64,000 nucleotides of DNA from Druceiella hillmani. Taxonomy: Eukaryota > Arthropoda > Insecta > Lepidoptera > Hepialidae. Positions 38,101-52,784 of this stretch are shown here, piece after piece. Made by a program: the position numbers and the translations under genes. How positions within the stretch are numbered: position 1 is the stretch's first letter; each line of letters starts with the position of its first letter. The DNA lies in assembly GCA_039881145.1 (NCBI GenBank), contig JAYKKI010000066.1, forward strand, positions 10,796,001-10,860,000, given 5' to 3'. A model generated the notes under the pieces. That model was not told where the DNA came from, did not search any database, and worked only from the letters and a program-made list of their open reading frames with translations.

Positions 38101-38250
38101 TTCTATGTGTTGTGTATAATCAACTTTATACAAAGAGGAAATTATCTATATACTAGCTTTTGCCCGTGATTTTTAATAATTATCCAATATTATACGAAAG
38201 AAAATAAGTGTGATGAGTATTATTAATATTTTAAACACATATTCTAAAAT

Positions 38251-38628
38251 AAAATATCTTTCAAAAAATTCACTTCAAAAAGGTAGGTACCAAGAAGTAA
38301 AAAAATAAATAACTCAGAATAAGTACCTACTTATTCGTAATACATAAATTACTTATTTTTTAAATCGGTGCCGGCATCCTTGATCCACTTAAAAAAATGT
38401 AAAATATTTTCGTTATAAATAGACCCTTTATGAGTCTATTTAGTATTGTAAAAACATTAGAACTTAAAGTTTGAAATTTGCATTGTAGATTAAATTAAAT
38501 TTTAAATTTGTTTAAGTTGATCGACAGTGCTGGTACCGACTTCGAAAATAAGTTACTTATTTCCTGCAACTAAATAGGTATCTATTATGAGTTAATTATT
38601 TGAAATCGGTTTTTTAAAAGATATTTTG
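38251..38628. mobile_element. Foldback element (about 378 bp, long imperfect arms)
   Basis: The left arm (38251 to about 38395) and the right arm (about 38515 to 38628) are imperfect reverse complements. AAAATATCTTTCAAAAAATT pairs with the end AAAAGATATTTT, AAGTACCTACTTATT with AAATAGGTATCT, and CGGTGCCGGCATC with GCTGGTACCGAC. The centre holds a smaller stem (TAGACCC...GAGTCTA). It looks like a MITE of foldback type. No clear target duplication, no coding capacity. Confidence 0.68.
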
Positions 38629-38844
38629 TATACCAAAGCAATTAGGGAGGATTGGCTGATAGAAAGATAGCACTGAAAGAAAAATATTTTTAATAATAAT
38701 AATAAACAGAAATAAACATTTCACTAATTTACCTCTTGCAAGTTATACTTTGCTTGAATTTCTCATTTGTTTCTATGAATTGACTGCAGTTTGAAAATTG
38801 TGTGTATGACGTCGAGGAAAATTTAAATCGATAAAATGTTTTGA

Positions 38845-39165
38845 TTGGGATTTTATGTTGAATCCCTACTCCATGCTGCTACTTACAACTTTGACGATTT
38901 CAAGCGTGGTAGTACCGATCTCAGGGATGATCTCGGTAAGGGACGTTCCCCAGCCACCAATGAAGATAACATCAGTGATGTGCGGTTCATTTTAAATAGG
39001 AAAATAATTGTAGTGTACTTTGGGCTTTAGCATATGTCAAGTGCACAAAGTTCTTCCTGAAAATTTAAACATTCGGAAGTTTTGAACTAGGTTTACCGAA
39101 GCTCAAAAACTCTGCTCATCAACGGTGTCAGGAAATATTCGACGTGATCAAACAAATGCTATCGG
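38845..39165 (+). pseudogene. Mariner transposase fragment (N-terminal half)
   Basis: The frame from 38845 contains NFDDFKRGSTDLRDDLGKGR, then SPATNEDNISDVR, the mariner helix-turn-helix region with its GRP-type linker. After a frameshift it continues as SICQVHKVLPENLNIRKF, a stop, then TRFTEAQKLC (about 39028-39105). The catalytic domain is missing. It belongs to a different mariner lineage from the relic at 6225-7135, judging by the TDLTDD-type motif. Truncated and dead. Confidence 0.8.
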
Positions 39166-40142
39166 TTGGTTCTATATTTGATATATTAAGAACTTTCAAT
39201 GTAATTTAAAGTATCAATAGCTACTTCAAAATTCTGTTAATATTTCTTTATTTTGTTCTTGGACATCTTTTCGTTTTACGAATGCTTGAGATTATTACCT
39301 TGTTCAACTATAAAGTTCTGTTCGAAAAAACTATGATATTGATAATATCGTGTTGAAATTTTTGCTTTTTTTAAAATACTTAAATTCTATTCTGATTCAA
39401 ATCTTTCAAACCGGAATTTTATAGTGCAAGACATTTAATTGTTTCCTTAATTTGTTATTGTTTATATTCGGGGCATTTTAAAGTGTTTAAATTTTTTTTT
39501 GTTTATATTTAGCAATCAGATTGTACTTTTTGGTGTACACAACTATCTTGAAGCCCATATAAAGTAATTACTATGTACAAAGTATTTACTCTAACCGGTG
39601 AGATTGATTTGTTGTGTATATATATATATATATATATATATAAATGAAAAAACAATTACAACTCAAACACTATCTTCAGAAGTGATTAAATTTATATAAG
39701 TTTTGATTAACGATTTCATTGAAGAAAAGTATCAATTGAGGGTAGTTAACTTTTGGTTACATACATATTAAGAAATTATGATATTTTTCTAATCCAAATT
39801 TAGGTCGCTAGAAGTAACTATTTCAATGATAATTTCAAGGTTATGTAAACGTTTTTAATCAGGTTAAGGTGGCAACAAAATGATTTTTTCCCTAAAAACC
39901 AAATAACATATTATCCTTTTCTGTTACTTAATTACTTCGGATCGGTATAAGTAAATATTTTATCGAGAACTTGAAGCTTGTATAACGAGTATTTGGTTAC
40001 ATTAGGTTAAAGTTAATGTCAAAAAGGTAATTAAATTCGTTAGAACCAGCTAAAATAATATTATTTTTCACTACTTGATTTTCCTTATTTATCGATAAAG
40101 GATTGTTTTGACAAATATTAAACGAAATACTTATTTAACACA
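39166..40142. other. Non-coding AT-rich DNA with a (TA)n run
   Basis: A short TA array lies at 39617-39643. Nothing else recognised. Confidence 0.5.
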
Positions 40143-40246
40143 TGCCATCATGTGGCATATTTGCGAAAATTGTATCAATAAATTCGATAACCTTTAGATT
40201 ATCGAATTTATTGATACCGTTTTAGCAAATATGCTACATGATGGCA
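40143..40246. repeat. 104-bp palindromic MITE-like repeat
   Basis: Arms of 48 nt (40143-40190 and 40199-40246) pair at 44 of 48 positions around an 8-nt centre; outer ends TGCCATCATGT and ACATGATGGCA. No clear target duplication. It would give a long hairpin if transcribed. Confidence 0.85.
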
Positions 40247-41381
<1,135 letters not shown>

Positions 41382-42123
41382 GTTAATTATCTGAATAATA
41401 TTTTCGATTCTTTTCTATATTCCTCTTTTGATACAAAGATCAAAGTTATAAATTAGTTCTCTTGTCTGACCAATTGAAGCTATATTTATTCCAACCATTA
41501 ATAATTTAACAACAAGATGTAACCCCTAAAACTAAATACAATACTGATATTTCCCGACTCAAGCTACATCACAATATTGTATTATAAGTATGCTCAGCGT
41601 ACTTACCGGAAGTACACTTATACATGTACCCATATTTACTATATATATACTAATGCTAAGCGACAACTGAAACATACGTGTGTACGCTTCGTCGGCTCGT
41701 CGTGATCGTACGTCACGTCGGATTTTTTGTCCCTGCTCGGAGTTAGAAGACATCATTACGAAGCTGCTTGTAACTTACTTCTGACCGACAAAGAAATTTG
41801 GCGAATATAATACTATCTGTGCTCAAATTGATTACTTCTATGAGCACATTCATAGATATTTCTTGCGTTCGGGGTCAAAATATATCAAGTAAAAATAGGA
41901 AAATAAGTAACCTAAACGACGAGTATTCAGTAAAAAAAGGTCATGTATGAAAATTATTCGAAGGTAAATAACCATAAAGTCAGGTATATTTTTTTGTTAA
42001 TTTATTTCATTTGAAGAACAAATATTATTTTTTCTTTGTTGGTCATTTCATGAAAATGACGCCGGTATTTTCCTTCATACTTTGGTTTACATAAATATGT
42101 AATGAGAGTAGCACTACTAGTTA
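41382..42123. other. Non-coding DNA with a CpG-rich patch
   Basis: The patch at 41675-41725 (TACGCTTCGTCGGCTCGTCG and on) has many CpG in an otherwise CpG-poor region and lies inside a 65-residue minus-strand frame (41756-41559). It could be an old repeat or an unmethylated regulatory patch; no gene is supported. Confidence 0.35.
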
Positions 42124-42206
42124 TTCAGTGCAAACTGGTAAGGCTAGGTCTTGAAGAGTTAGTGCAACTCTTCGAGACCTAGCCTAGCAAAACTTCGCAC
42201 AGTGAA
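42124..42206 (+). ncRNA. Candidate pre-miRNA-like hairpin
   Basis: A 19-nt stem (42142-42160 against 42166-42184) pairs fully in RNA if one G:U is allowed, around a 5-nt loop AGTGC. The stem continues imperfectly outward (TTCAGTGCAAACTGG against CGCACAGTGAA). Total about 83 nt. The sequence matches no miRNA I know, and the very small loop is unusual, so a short palindromic repeat is an equal alternative. Confidence 0.35.
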
Positions 42207-43970
42207 AATTATAAGATGGAAATATCAAATCCTCATTATGCTCTTGAAAATAAACAAATATAAAGCCTCCCTCTAAGCAACTACTATTATTACGAAACAA
42301 AATTTACCCAAATGACTGTTTTAGTATAAAATCAAACTGAAAAGGATTCCTTCGAATTTAGAATATATTTTTTTGCAATTATCTCATAAAATTACATTGC
42401 AGATAAAGAAAGCTATATAATGAAGGGGAAAATGAACCTCTGAAGGTAACTGCAGACGTAATATTGTATATCTTGCGGAGTAGGTGACGTATTGAGAATA
42501 CTATCTGAAAAATAACAACTTGGTTACAGTTGCGAAGAACTTTTCTTTGATATTTACTATCCAGCTTTCTGCTGAAAAAAAGGCAAAAGTATTAGCTTTA
42601 CAATCTTTGTTGATAAAAACTTATACTAAGCGTAGGAAAGGGATGCCAAGGTTCAAATTTTTACACTAAAATAAGCAAATTGTGGTGGCCCATGTTTACC
42701 TATTTCTTCTACGTGCTTGCAGGTAAGGTCCGATTATTAGTGAAAAAATATAGTTATAATTTAGTATCTAACTCTTTATTTGCTTTGAGGTGATGTATAA
42801 CCAAAATTATACTAACTCGCCAAAGAACATCCACATCAAGAACGTAGAGTTCCAATATCTTAATTTAGTAAAAGATGCGACGGAAATTACTTTTGGATTT
42901 TTTCTGTAGATGCTATACTCCGGTGTGCAACCGAGTGTAAGAGATAGTCCAAGTTCAGGTGCATAAAATTCAATTTAGATATTCTTTAACGTAGAACATA
43001 GCGTATTATGTGTGGATTCGGAGTGCCACAAATACTTAGTATAAATTTTCAAATATAATTTAAAAAGTAAGTTTCCTATGTCTTTCAGTAAAATTTCTTC
43101 AAAATACAATTTCTTTTCCTCGCATATCCCGTTTAATAACTTTGTGTGTTGATTCTCCTAACATAATATACAATAAATAAAACGGTTTTCGAAAGTTGTG
43201 TTTGAATTTGTGCAAAAACATTTTTTAAATATCTTTAAAAACATTTTGGTACAAATTAGGGAAAAAATGGAACGAAATGGTATGCAAATTAAAAATAAAT
43301 GCTAGTGGGTTAAATACGACTGAACAAATGTAGCTGATTATTTGCAGAAATGAATATGTCCAGATCAAGTAATTCGCAGTTTTATCATGTAGTAAGGTAA
43401 ATCTTGTGAAAACAAACAAGCTTTGAAATACAGCATCGAGTATCGTGAATCAGTTGCCCATGTTCCAATTATGCAGCATACACCAAATCATGGTAGTATA
43501 ACAATTTGGTCAGAAATAAATAGTGGGTTTGTGTAATGATTTCCCTATTTACTAATGTATTTCCAAATTTAAAAATAAATGAAGTTACGATCTATCTATG
43601 GGATAATATCTAATACAAAATCTAAAATCGCAGAACCACAATTTCCTTTTGATTCTAGCCTCTGTTGTTATAAGATTACGTAGAAGTAAATTATGTTAGT
43701 CGTAAGACTTTCTTCAAAATACGCTCTTTCAAAGGTTTTCAGTATATTTTTTCTATTTCAAACTAAAATATACATTTGTTAAATTCTCATAGTTTCTATT
43801 ATTACTGACTCATAATTATGGTGATGATACCAGAATCTAGAATTCCAAAAATAATATTTATTTGTGATACTTTAATTTTTTTTCTGTTGGTCTTTTTTCT
43901 TAGAAATAATGATATTAATATTTGAATGATTATTTGTAAATTATTGAATATATTGAAATAACTTCAAAAT
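42207..43970. other. Non-coding AT-rich DNA
   Basis: Nothing recognised. Confidence 0.45.
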
Positions 43971-44170
43971 TTGTGTATTCGATGTGTTTTTGGTCTTCGA
44001 AGACATGACCTTATTTTTGACTATCGGTTAGGACTTAAATTGTTAGAGATTCCTCATAGATGTAACTTTTTCCAAATTTTCAGGCAGTATCTTAATAATC
44101 CTGTCACATCTCCTTATCCCCGAGATCCTACTGTATGTCAGTACCCTGCTTTGGATTATTAAAAAAAAAA
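43971..44170 (+). pseudogene. LINE ORF2 C-terminal fragment
   Basis: A 63-codon frame begins CIRCVFGLRRHDLIFDYR, then LGLKLLEIPHRCNFFQIFR and LNNPVTSPYPRD, and ends with a TAA at 44160-44162. This resembles the C-terminal end of jockey/CR1-like ORF2 proteins (an FGLRRYDH...LGWLPI...RN pattern). A run of ten A follows at once (44161-44170). It is probably a severely 5'-truncated insertion. It is unrelated in sequence to the C-terminus of the jockey element at 25.8 kb. Confidence 0.55.
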
Positions 44171-45035
44171 CTAGAATACCCTTCTAATCCCTCAGCATAA
44201 AAATGTATTCTATGGAGAATCGTGAACTGTATAAGCTACTAGGTTATTATATTAATTAAACACAAATATGCAAAATGCGCCTTACATTACCAAACTTTAT
44301 TTTTCCCCTGTCCTTAATGTGTCCCTATTATTTTATTTCGTTTTATATTTATTCTATATTTTTCTTATTTATTTTCATATGAATATTTTACATTGTTTTC
44401 TGTCATTAATAATAACCATTTACCAACAATTTGCAATCTTTTATACCAATGTTTTTTCACGTAAATCCTTGTGGTTGACAATAAAAGGATACTCTTATAG
44501 CAAAAAGTTCGATAACTTAGTTTTCTAATATTACCGTAAACTTTAGTAAATAGATATAATCATAGTTATTGAATGCATTAACGTTCATTTTCTTAGATCG
44601 ATTACTTGTATTAAAAATAAATTAGGCTGGACCAGAGTGTGCTAGGATAGGCACAAAGTAGAATTGCTTAGTTGTTGAAATCTCTTAAAAGTTTTGAAGT
44701 AATTTAAATGAAATAATTTTATTTAAAAAATCTAATCTAATGCTTGCATTAGTAATTTTACGGATTTTATGAATCCATGATTAAAGAATTATGGAGATGG
44801 GGGAATTATACGTTACTTTATTCTGAAACTTAATATTGCAAACAAAGCTTACAAATGGAAAATGCTGATTATAACCACAATATTATTTGAAAACACCTAT
44901 CCTATAGTATTCTAATCAACGATATGTACAAAAACTGACTTTTATTTTATTTATTTTTTATTTAAAGAAGTATATTAAAAAAATTCTTTATTTCACTGTG
45001 CCTTACTTGAAATCTCCGCATAATGTACCTGTCTG

Positions 45036-45038
<3 letters not shown>
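44171..45038. other. Non-coding AT-rich DNA
   Basis: Nothing recognised; the hydrophobic frame at 44268-44528 is Phe/Leu/Ile-rich in the manner of AT-rich noise. Confidence 0.4.
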
Positions 45039-45090
<52 letters not shown>

Positions 45091-45107
45091 TGTATATATA
45101 TATATTT
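45039..45107. repeat. (TA)n microsatellite
   Basis: About 69 bp, two interruptions. Confidence 0.95.
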
Positions 45108-46047
45108 CATGTAAATTAATATAACAGGTATAAAATTATGGAAACTGCGAGAGCGTGGAAGACAGTGACGGACAAACAGACTAATGGAGATGATGAAATC
45201 ACAAGGGTTTCATTATTGCTCCTTAGCTTTAGAATTGCTTCTAAATTATTGGAAAGGTGCAAAGAATAAAGCTCAAAACTTATCGTGGTAAAGTTTATGT
45301 AATTTTTTTACCCTTCGATGCTTTCTACATATTTTTAAGTACGCAACCTGACAAAAAAATTATTTTGTTGTATTTTGGTAAAGTGCTGTTAAACTCTTCC
45401 TCTGTATAGGTTAATCCCAACGACCACTTTACCTATTTGCTCTGTCAGCATTCAAGTTCGAGGCAATGAACAACAGACGCTCACCAGAAACGTCAGTAGT
45501 ATCCGGGCATCCTAACTAGATGGTTGAGACTGTTAGTTAATTGAATTTAATTAAAAAAAAAACTATTAGTGAATTGAATTTAATTTAAAAATTTATTTAA
45601 TTTCAATTATAATTAAATATATAATTGCATCAATTAAATAAACTTTATTTTTTAAAAACCCAAACGTCATATATCTTATAACAGTGCGTTATGTTTAAAA
45701 AACGACAATAATATGTCTTTAAAGGTTATTTTATGTCCCCATAAATATCTTCATAAAAATTATATTAATCAAGAAGAATTTATGGAACAAATTGAAAATT
45801 ACATACGTGACAGAGATATAGCGCCGCGTTTATCTCTGTGTTGCTAAGAAAAGTGAGAACAATTTTTTTTGGCATCTTGCAGGTTTTTTAGTGTTCGCAA
45901 ACATAATGTACTTTTCAGGTCTCAAATCTTCTTGCTTTTCTTCGTGTAAATATACATGATAACCTAATGGCGTATTTTTATTGCGGATAAATTCCTATTT
46001 TCTTTTTTTATATAGTTTTGAATATGTTAAGTGCAAATATCATCTTG
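45108..46047. other. Non-coding AT-rich DNA
   Basis: Nothing recognised. Confidence 0.45.
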
Positions 46048-46095
46048 AATCATCTATACAATTTTTCTATAGTTTCCGGATATCGACATTGATTG

Positions 46096-46132
<37 letters not shown>
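46048..46132. repeat. Flank repeat plus (TA)n array
   Basis: 46048-46084 matches 46654-46690 at 34 of 37 positions. It is followed by TCGACATTGATTGTATGTAT (46083-46102), which matches 47070-47089 at 19 of 20, and then a (TA)n array to 46132. The microsatellite therefore appears to travel with a unique flank. Confidence 0.65.
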
Positions 46133-46135
<3 letters not shown>

Positions 46136-46389
46136 GTACAAATTATGCCTACATACACACACACACTTATATATTAGCTGTTTCAAGCGACTTTGTGCAC
46201 GTGGATAACAGAAATGGGCTGCTGAATTTCTTTTGTATACTATTACCTAGATACTTAACATCGGACTCAGGACAACCCAAGACTAAGTACTTTGACTTCA
46301 AATCGATTCCAATATTTGTAAAATATGGTCTCTGGGATTTATTTATTTTAAAACGGAGTGATAATTTTAGTGGGAACTGAACTTGTTTG

Positions 46390-46565
46390 AATGGTACATC
46401 GGTTTTAATCGTCCGCGAAATAAAAATAAATCTCGCCAGTCCGACAACAATTTTATCAGTTGTAATTGCAAACGTGACGGCGGCGGCAACGGTCGCGGTG
46501 GCGTACCAATTGCAAATGGATCAAGATAGCGAATGGGGAGAGAGAGAACAAAAAGTGAGTTAATA
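46390..46565 (+). other. GC-rich, exon-like patch
   Basis: A sharply GC-rich stretch (GACGGCGGCGGCAACGG, about 46476-46492) lies in a frame open from about 46385 that reads TSVLIVREIKINLASPTTIL and then an Ala/Val-rich hydrophobic stretch ending VAYQLQMDQDSEWG. A good splice-donor match, AAAAAGTGAGT, ends it at 46559. No upstream ATG is in frame before MDQ. It could be a coding or 5' exon, or a repeat fragment. I do not recognise it. Confidence 0.25.
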
Positions 46566-46653
46566 AATATTTAATAATATCTAACATAATTAAGGAAGGG
46601 AGGATGTATATATTTCTGGAATACTACATCATCACGAAAACGACATCATCTAT

Positions 46654-46690
46654 AATCATCTATATAATTTTTCTATAGTTTCTAGATATC
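46654..46690. repeat. Second copy of flank repeat
   Basis: 34 of 37 identical to 46048-46084, but here without a TA array immediately after. Confidence 0.6.
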
Positions 46691-47069
46691 ATGTCTTTTT
46701 TCATAATTTTAAGTTAAACAGTTTCCAAAATTTATTCGGCACACTATTGAGAAAAAAACATAAAAGAATATTTAGTTACCATTTTATTTATTTCTCTGAA
46801 ACAATGCCCCATACTACTGGAAAATGTTGGAAATAATTTTTTTAATACTTAATCGGGTGTGGCAGGCAAACACGTGTGTGGGTTTTTCGAAGGTTTTGTA
46901 TTTTCTTTAAGTACTGAAACGTGAAAAAGGAAAAATTTTGCGTTTTTACAAAATATGGAAATTTTAGTATTTCTTAATGGACTATATCATATCCTATATT
47001 TGGAAAAACAATATTTTTTAAAGGAGTGTCCGGCTAAAACGTTTCTATTTGAATCAATCTTGTCCCTAA
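46691..47069. other. Non-coding AT-rich DNA
   Basis: Nothing recognised. Confidence 0.45.
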
Positions 47070-47090
47070 TCGATATTGATTGTATGTATG

Positions 47091-47178
<88 letters not shown>
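47070..47178. repeat. (TA)n microsatellite with repeated flank
   Basis: The 20-bp flank TCGATATTGATTGTATGTAT (47070-47089) leads into about 88 bp of TA. The same flank precedes the array at 46103. Confidence 0.9.
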
Positions 47179-47180
<2 letters not shown>

Positions 47181-47873
47181 ATACCAAAAAATGAGCGGGA
47201 AATTTTTTGTTGACATAACCAGATGTTCATTTTTTATATTTGTGTAATTTCATGTGCACAAAGCAAATTTTATTTTAGACCTTACTCATAAAACTACAAA
47301 CTTATAACGACGGTTTTTTTTCCAGTGTTTTCTTCTTAAATTAACTTTACAACTAACCGCATTATACAGAATTTTTTTTGAGATACAAACTTTTTCCTCT
47401 GTCTTTTATTATTTCAATCCCTTTTACAGCAAAAACATTATATAAAACCGAAATAATAAAACGAATATTAGGACTCAGGATATTGCCATTGCATATCAAA
47501 ACACTGACATCATTTTTAAAATCAATTGAGTAGTTTTCGAAATTATCTCGAACTAACGAATTAGCAAATTTTATGTCTAAATTACATTGGCGTAATTTAC
47601 ATAAATTTTTCATGGTAACCGATAATTCGCCAAGTGGATTTTGTTTCACTTAAATGGCGGTTTTGCAATTTTATAATAAACTAGCTTTGCAAAAATAGGG
47701 AATATATTTGAATTATCACTGACCTGAGTAAAATTTATAAAGAATAAATTTATCGTTTTATCTTCAGTTATGGACCTTAATGTGACATTGAAAACTTTCA
47801 AATAAGCATATCGGCTTTACAATACTGTAGAAAAAATAAAACCCAGAAACGAATGTTAAAATTTTATTCCCAA
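47179..47873. other. Non-coding DNA
   Basis: The 95-residue minus-strand frame at 47649-47362 is less repetitive than most here but shows no motif I recognise and no supporting context. Confidence 0.35.
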
Positions 47874-47887
47874 ATTCGAATAGTGAT

Positions 47888-48010
47888 GACAATTAAATGA
47901 AACTACGTGATGTAGTATTATTTCTAATTTCTTTAAGTTATTTATAATGACCTAGGTTACGTTGTATTACATTTTCAGGTGGGCTATTAGCAAAGATTAT
48001 TATATTCAAT
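47888..48010 (+). mobile_element. Hairpin retroposon-like element, copy 7 (left arm joined to tail end)
   Basis: Left arm 47890 to about 47998 joins directly to the last ten bases of the tail (TATATTCAAT, 48001-48010), so the right arm is absent. Direct repeats ATTCGAATAGTGAT at 47874-47887 and 48011-48024 match 14 of 14. The insertion lies only 7 bp upstream of the mature 5' end of an intact tRNA-Thr gene. Confidence 0.85.
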
Positions 48011-48031
48011 ATTCGAATAGTGATCTTAACA

Positions 48032-48104
48032 GCCTTCATAGCTCAGGGGTTAGAGCACTGGTCTTGTAAACCAGGGGTCGAGAGTTCAAATCTCTCTGAG
48101 GGCA
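48032..48104 (+). tRNA. tRNA-Thr (anticodon TGT)
   Basis: A 73-nt gene that decodes ACA threonine codons. The acceptor stem GCCTTCA pairs with TGAGGGC (one G:U), with discriminator A at 48104. The D-arm contains TAGCTCAGGGGTTAGAGC. The anticodon stem CTGGT/ACCAG holds loop CTTGTAA with TGT at 48065-48067 (positions 34-36). The T-arm GAGAG/CTCTC holds TTCAAAT. The A box (from 48039) and B box (GTTCAAATC, 48084-48092) are intact, and a TTTT terminator lies at 48130-48133. No intron. All stems pair, so it should be functional. A hairpin element with perfect target repeats sits just upstream. Confidence 0.96.
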
Positions 48105-49975
<1,871 letters not shown>

Positions 49976-52784
49976 GATTTATTAATGTACATTAAAATTT
50001 ATATTACTTACGTTAAAACCTGTGCTCTTTACAACCAAAGTCTGTTTAATAAAACCTTCATCGTTACGTGATTGTTGATGACAGCGAGCTGTGGTTGTGA
50101 TTCTATTAGGGTTCTGTGTGCTATAAAACATCCCTTCTTGTTTTTACGTAAGAGTATCTATATAATTTAGGTCTTGCATTAAGTACCAGTAATACTACAA
50201 ACGTAATTGTCCAAAAGCGGATGGCGAATTCTGGGTAGGTGTTTAGGTACCTAGAAATTTTGCACAAAGTGTCTTAATTCTTAATTTCACAAGGAATCTA
50301 AAGTCTCTCTAGGCTTTTGTGGTATTAATACAGGATAATTAAGATAATTTGAATATTAATATTCAGATTTCTAATAAATTTGTTCGTTAACACCATTTTT
50401 GGTTGTCTGTCAATTAACTCCCTACACTTAACTTTTATATGATTCACTTAGCATCTTAATATGCTTCTCTAACAGTTAAGCTATTTAAGTTATAGTTTAA
50501 GCTATTTCATTTTACGCCTATGAATTTATGAATTAGTGAATAGAAAAAGGAAATTAATTTTAAAAGTTATTTTAAGAGAGTTGCACTAATATTAAATAGT
50601 AATATCATATCTAGATTTCTTAAGACAAGTTTTGTCAAATTGGCATAAATATAGCTGGAATGTACAACCAATAATTGTTTATGTCATAAACAATTATTGG
50701 TTGATAATATACAATATACAATTGATATTAGGTATTTGGTAATGGGGCAGGGAGAGATTTTATTAGGGTAGTCAGATCGAAGACCAATTTGTTTATGACA
50801 CAAATGGAAGATTATTTTCATTCACATTACAGGGAATTTTTTGAGAGCCCCGCAAAAACCGATCGAAAAGAGAGAAATTTTTTTAATAATCAATCTCTAT
50901 TCTTAAAATTTCAATATTTGGTTGCTATTTAGGTTATTGCAATAAATGGTGGATATATAGTTGCTTTAGGAAGGAAATATCGCTGGTATTTTAGAAATGA
51001 AATATAATTTTTCAAAAAGCTAGTGTTTATATAGTATAAAAAAATCAAACGCTTCAACAATCGGCAACCAGAAAATAGTAGAAAGCACAATGAAATTTGT
51101 AACTATATTGCAAAAAATTAAATCTTCAGAGAAGCGTGTATATTATATTTCTAACATATCATCAATAATTAATGAATAATTACAAAAATATAATGAAATA
51201 TATATTAATTTTTAAAAATAATCGCAAAATTATAATCAATGTCGATAGTTTTTTTCCTATTAGTAAATTTTGTATGAATAAATTAAAAATAAAATGTTAA
51301 TTGACGTTGATATTCTTTGTTTTGTTATAAAATTTAATGTTTTTAGCTTTCGTCAAGTTTTATTTTGGCGATCCTGTCGAACCGACGAGTTTCACGGATT
51401 AGTATGTAACATCTGTATATAGAGGAAATTCATTATTTGAAGATTCATCTTTCTAGTTCAAAAAAATTCGTGGAAGTAGTATTTCAAGTTACTATGATAA
51501 ATATCCTATCTTTCTTAAAAAATACAAGATTTTTGCTTTGTCTTTTTTACCTTTTCTGTACACTTATATATTTTTACAATTTACATACTTTTGACGGTCT
51601 GGGATTAAAATAAACAAATGACTGTATGAACTTTAATAAATTATGACCTAAACTTTCTTCATTTTTATCATTGGAAATTATTTGGCAGCCATCTCATTAT
51701 AGAAAAACACATAAAGTTTAACCTACATTAAATCATATGGTATCTACCAATATACAAATATAAGAATTTCCGAGATTGACTGGGGAGTTTTCGAAGTTTC
51801 CTTGAACTAGCGCACTGAAAAAATGGATTTTTTTGCAGTATTTTTATAGTTATCAAATTAATGATGATTTTTTTAAGAAAAAAAAAAGATTGGAACTTTT
51901 CGTATTATAAGTTAAACATCATTGTTATGTGATACTGAAACTCTCTAAAAGGGAATGGAATATTTATACGGAATAGAATATTGGAACTTAGGTTGAATTA
52001 AGATATAATTATACATATTCTGATTACTCATTTATGAAACTGCAATTAATAAGGGAACTAAGTTTTAATGAAATAAAGTCGTGATCACGACGATGACATA
52101 CATAAATATTATTTGATAAATTTGCTAACAAATAATGTTAAAGAAAGAATGAAAAATATTATGAAATTAATTTAGTTCAAATCCAGGTTAAACATATTCT
52201 AAATAGGCATAGTAAAAATTACCAAAATTTAAAGTACGCTCGTAAAAATCAAGAGCGGTATTTTGGATAAAATACACCTTGTGGCTATTTCGTTTTTAAG
52301 AAACAAACGATTAGTTATTTCCTTTTTAGTTTTAAAATGTTGCCAAGAGGAAATCGTAGGGTCAAAAGAATTCAGCTCACTTAAGATTAGACCTTTGAAA
52401 GCATGAATAAGAGAAATATATTAAACAATTCCATATGGAGTATAAAGATATATTACAAGGAACTATTACTTCCTATCTTTGATAATCAAATAATAAAAAT
52501 GAAAATTAAAAAATGAAGGTATCTTTGATTATCTAATATTGACATATTGTTTACAAAAGCAAGTAGGTAAATTCAAATAATATAAAAAGTAATAAAAAAT
52601 CTGGTCGATATATTATTTAAAAAATAAAATATATCATGATGCCTTTATGTGCACCGTGATATTTTCCAGTGTACCTTATGCGTAAAAAGACATACACAGT
52701 AGATAAAGAAAAATATAGAATGGTAATATATTTACATTACCATTATATATTGCATTGGAAAATATTAATGGTGTTCTAGATGTG
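49976..52784. other. Non-coding AT-rich DNA
   Basis: No gene in 2.8 kb. A perfect palindrome lies at 50665-50703 (listed separately). Confidence 0.45.
50665..50703. repeat. Perfect 39-bp palindrome
   Basis: CAACCAATAATTGTTTATG, one central T, then its exact reverse complement. It contains CCAAT and ATTGG boxes in mirror position. Function unknown. Confidence 0.85.

Noticed and set aside
41559..41756. Minus-strand 65-residue frame over a CpG-rich patch
   Set aside because: Basic N-terminus and hydrophobic C-terminus are suggestive, but the frame spans a TA-rich stretch and lacks any supporting signal.
47362..47649. 95-residue minus-strand frame
   Set aside because: Composition is less biased than its neighbours, but it shows no domain, start context or splice evidence.
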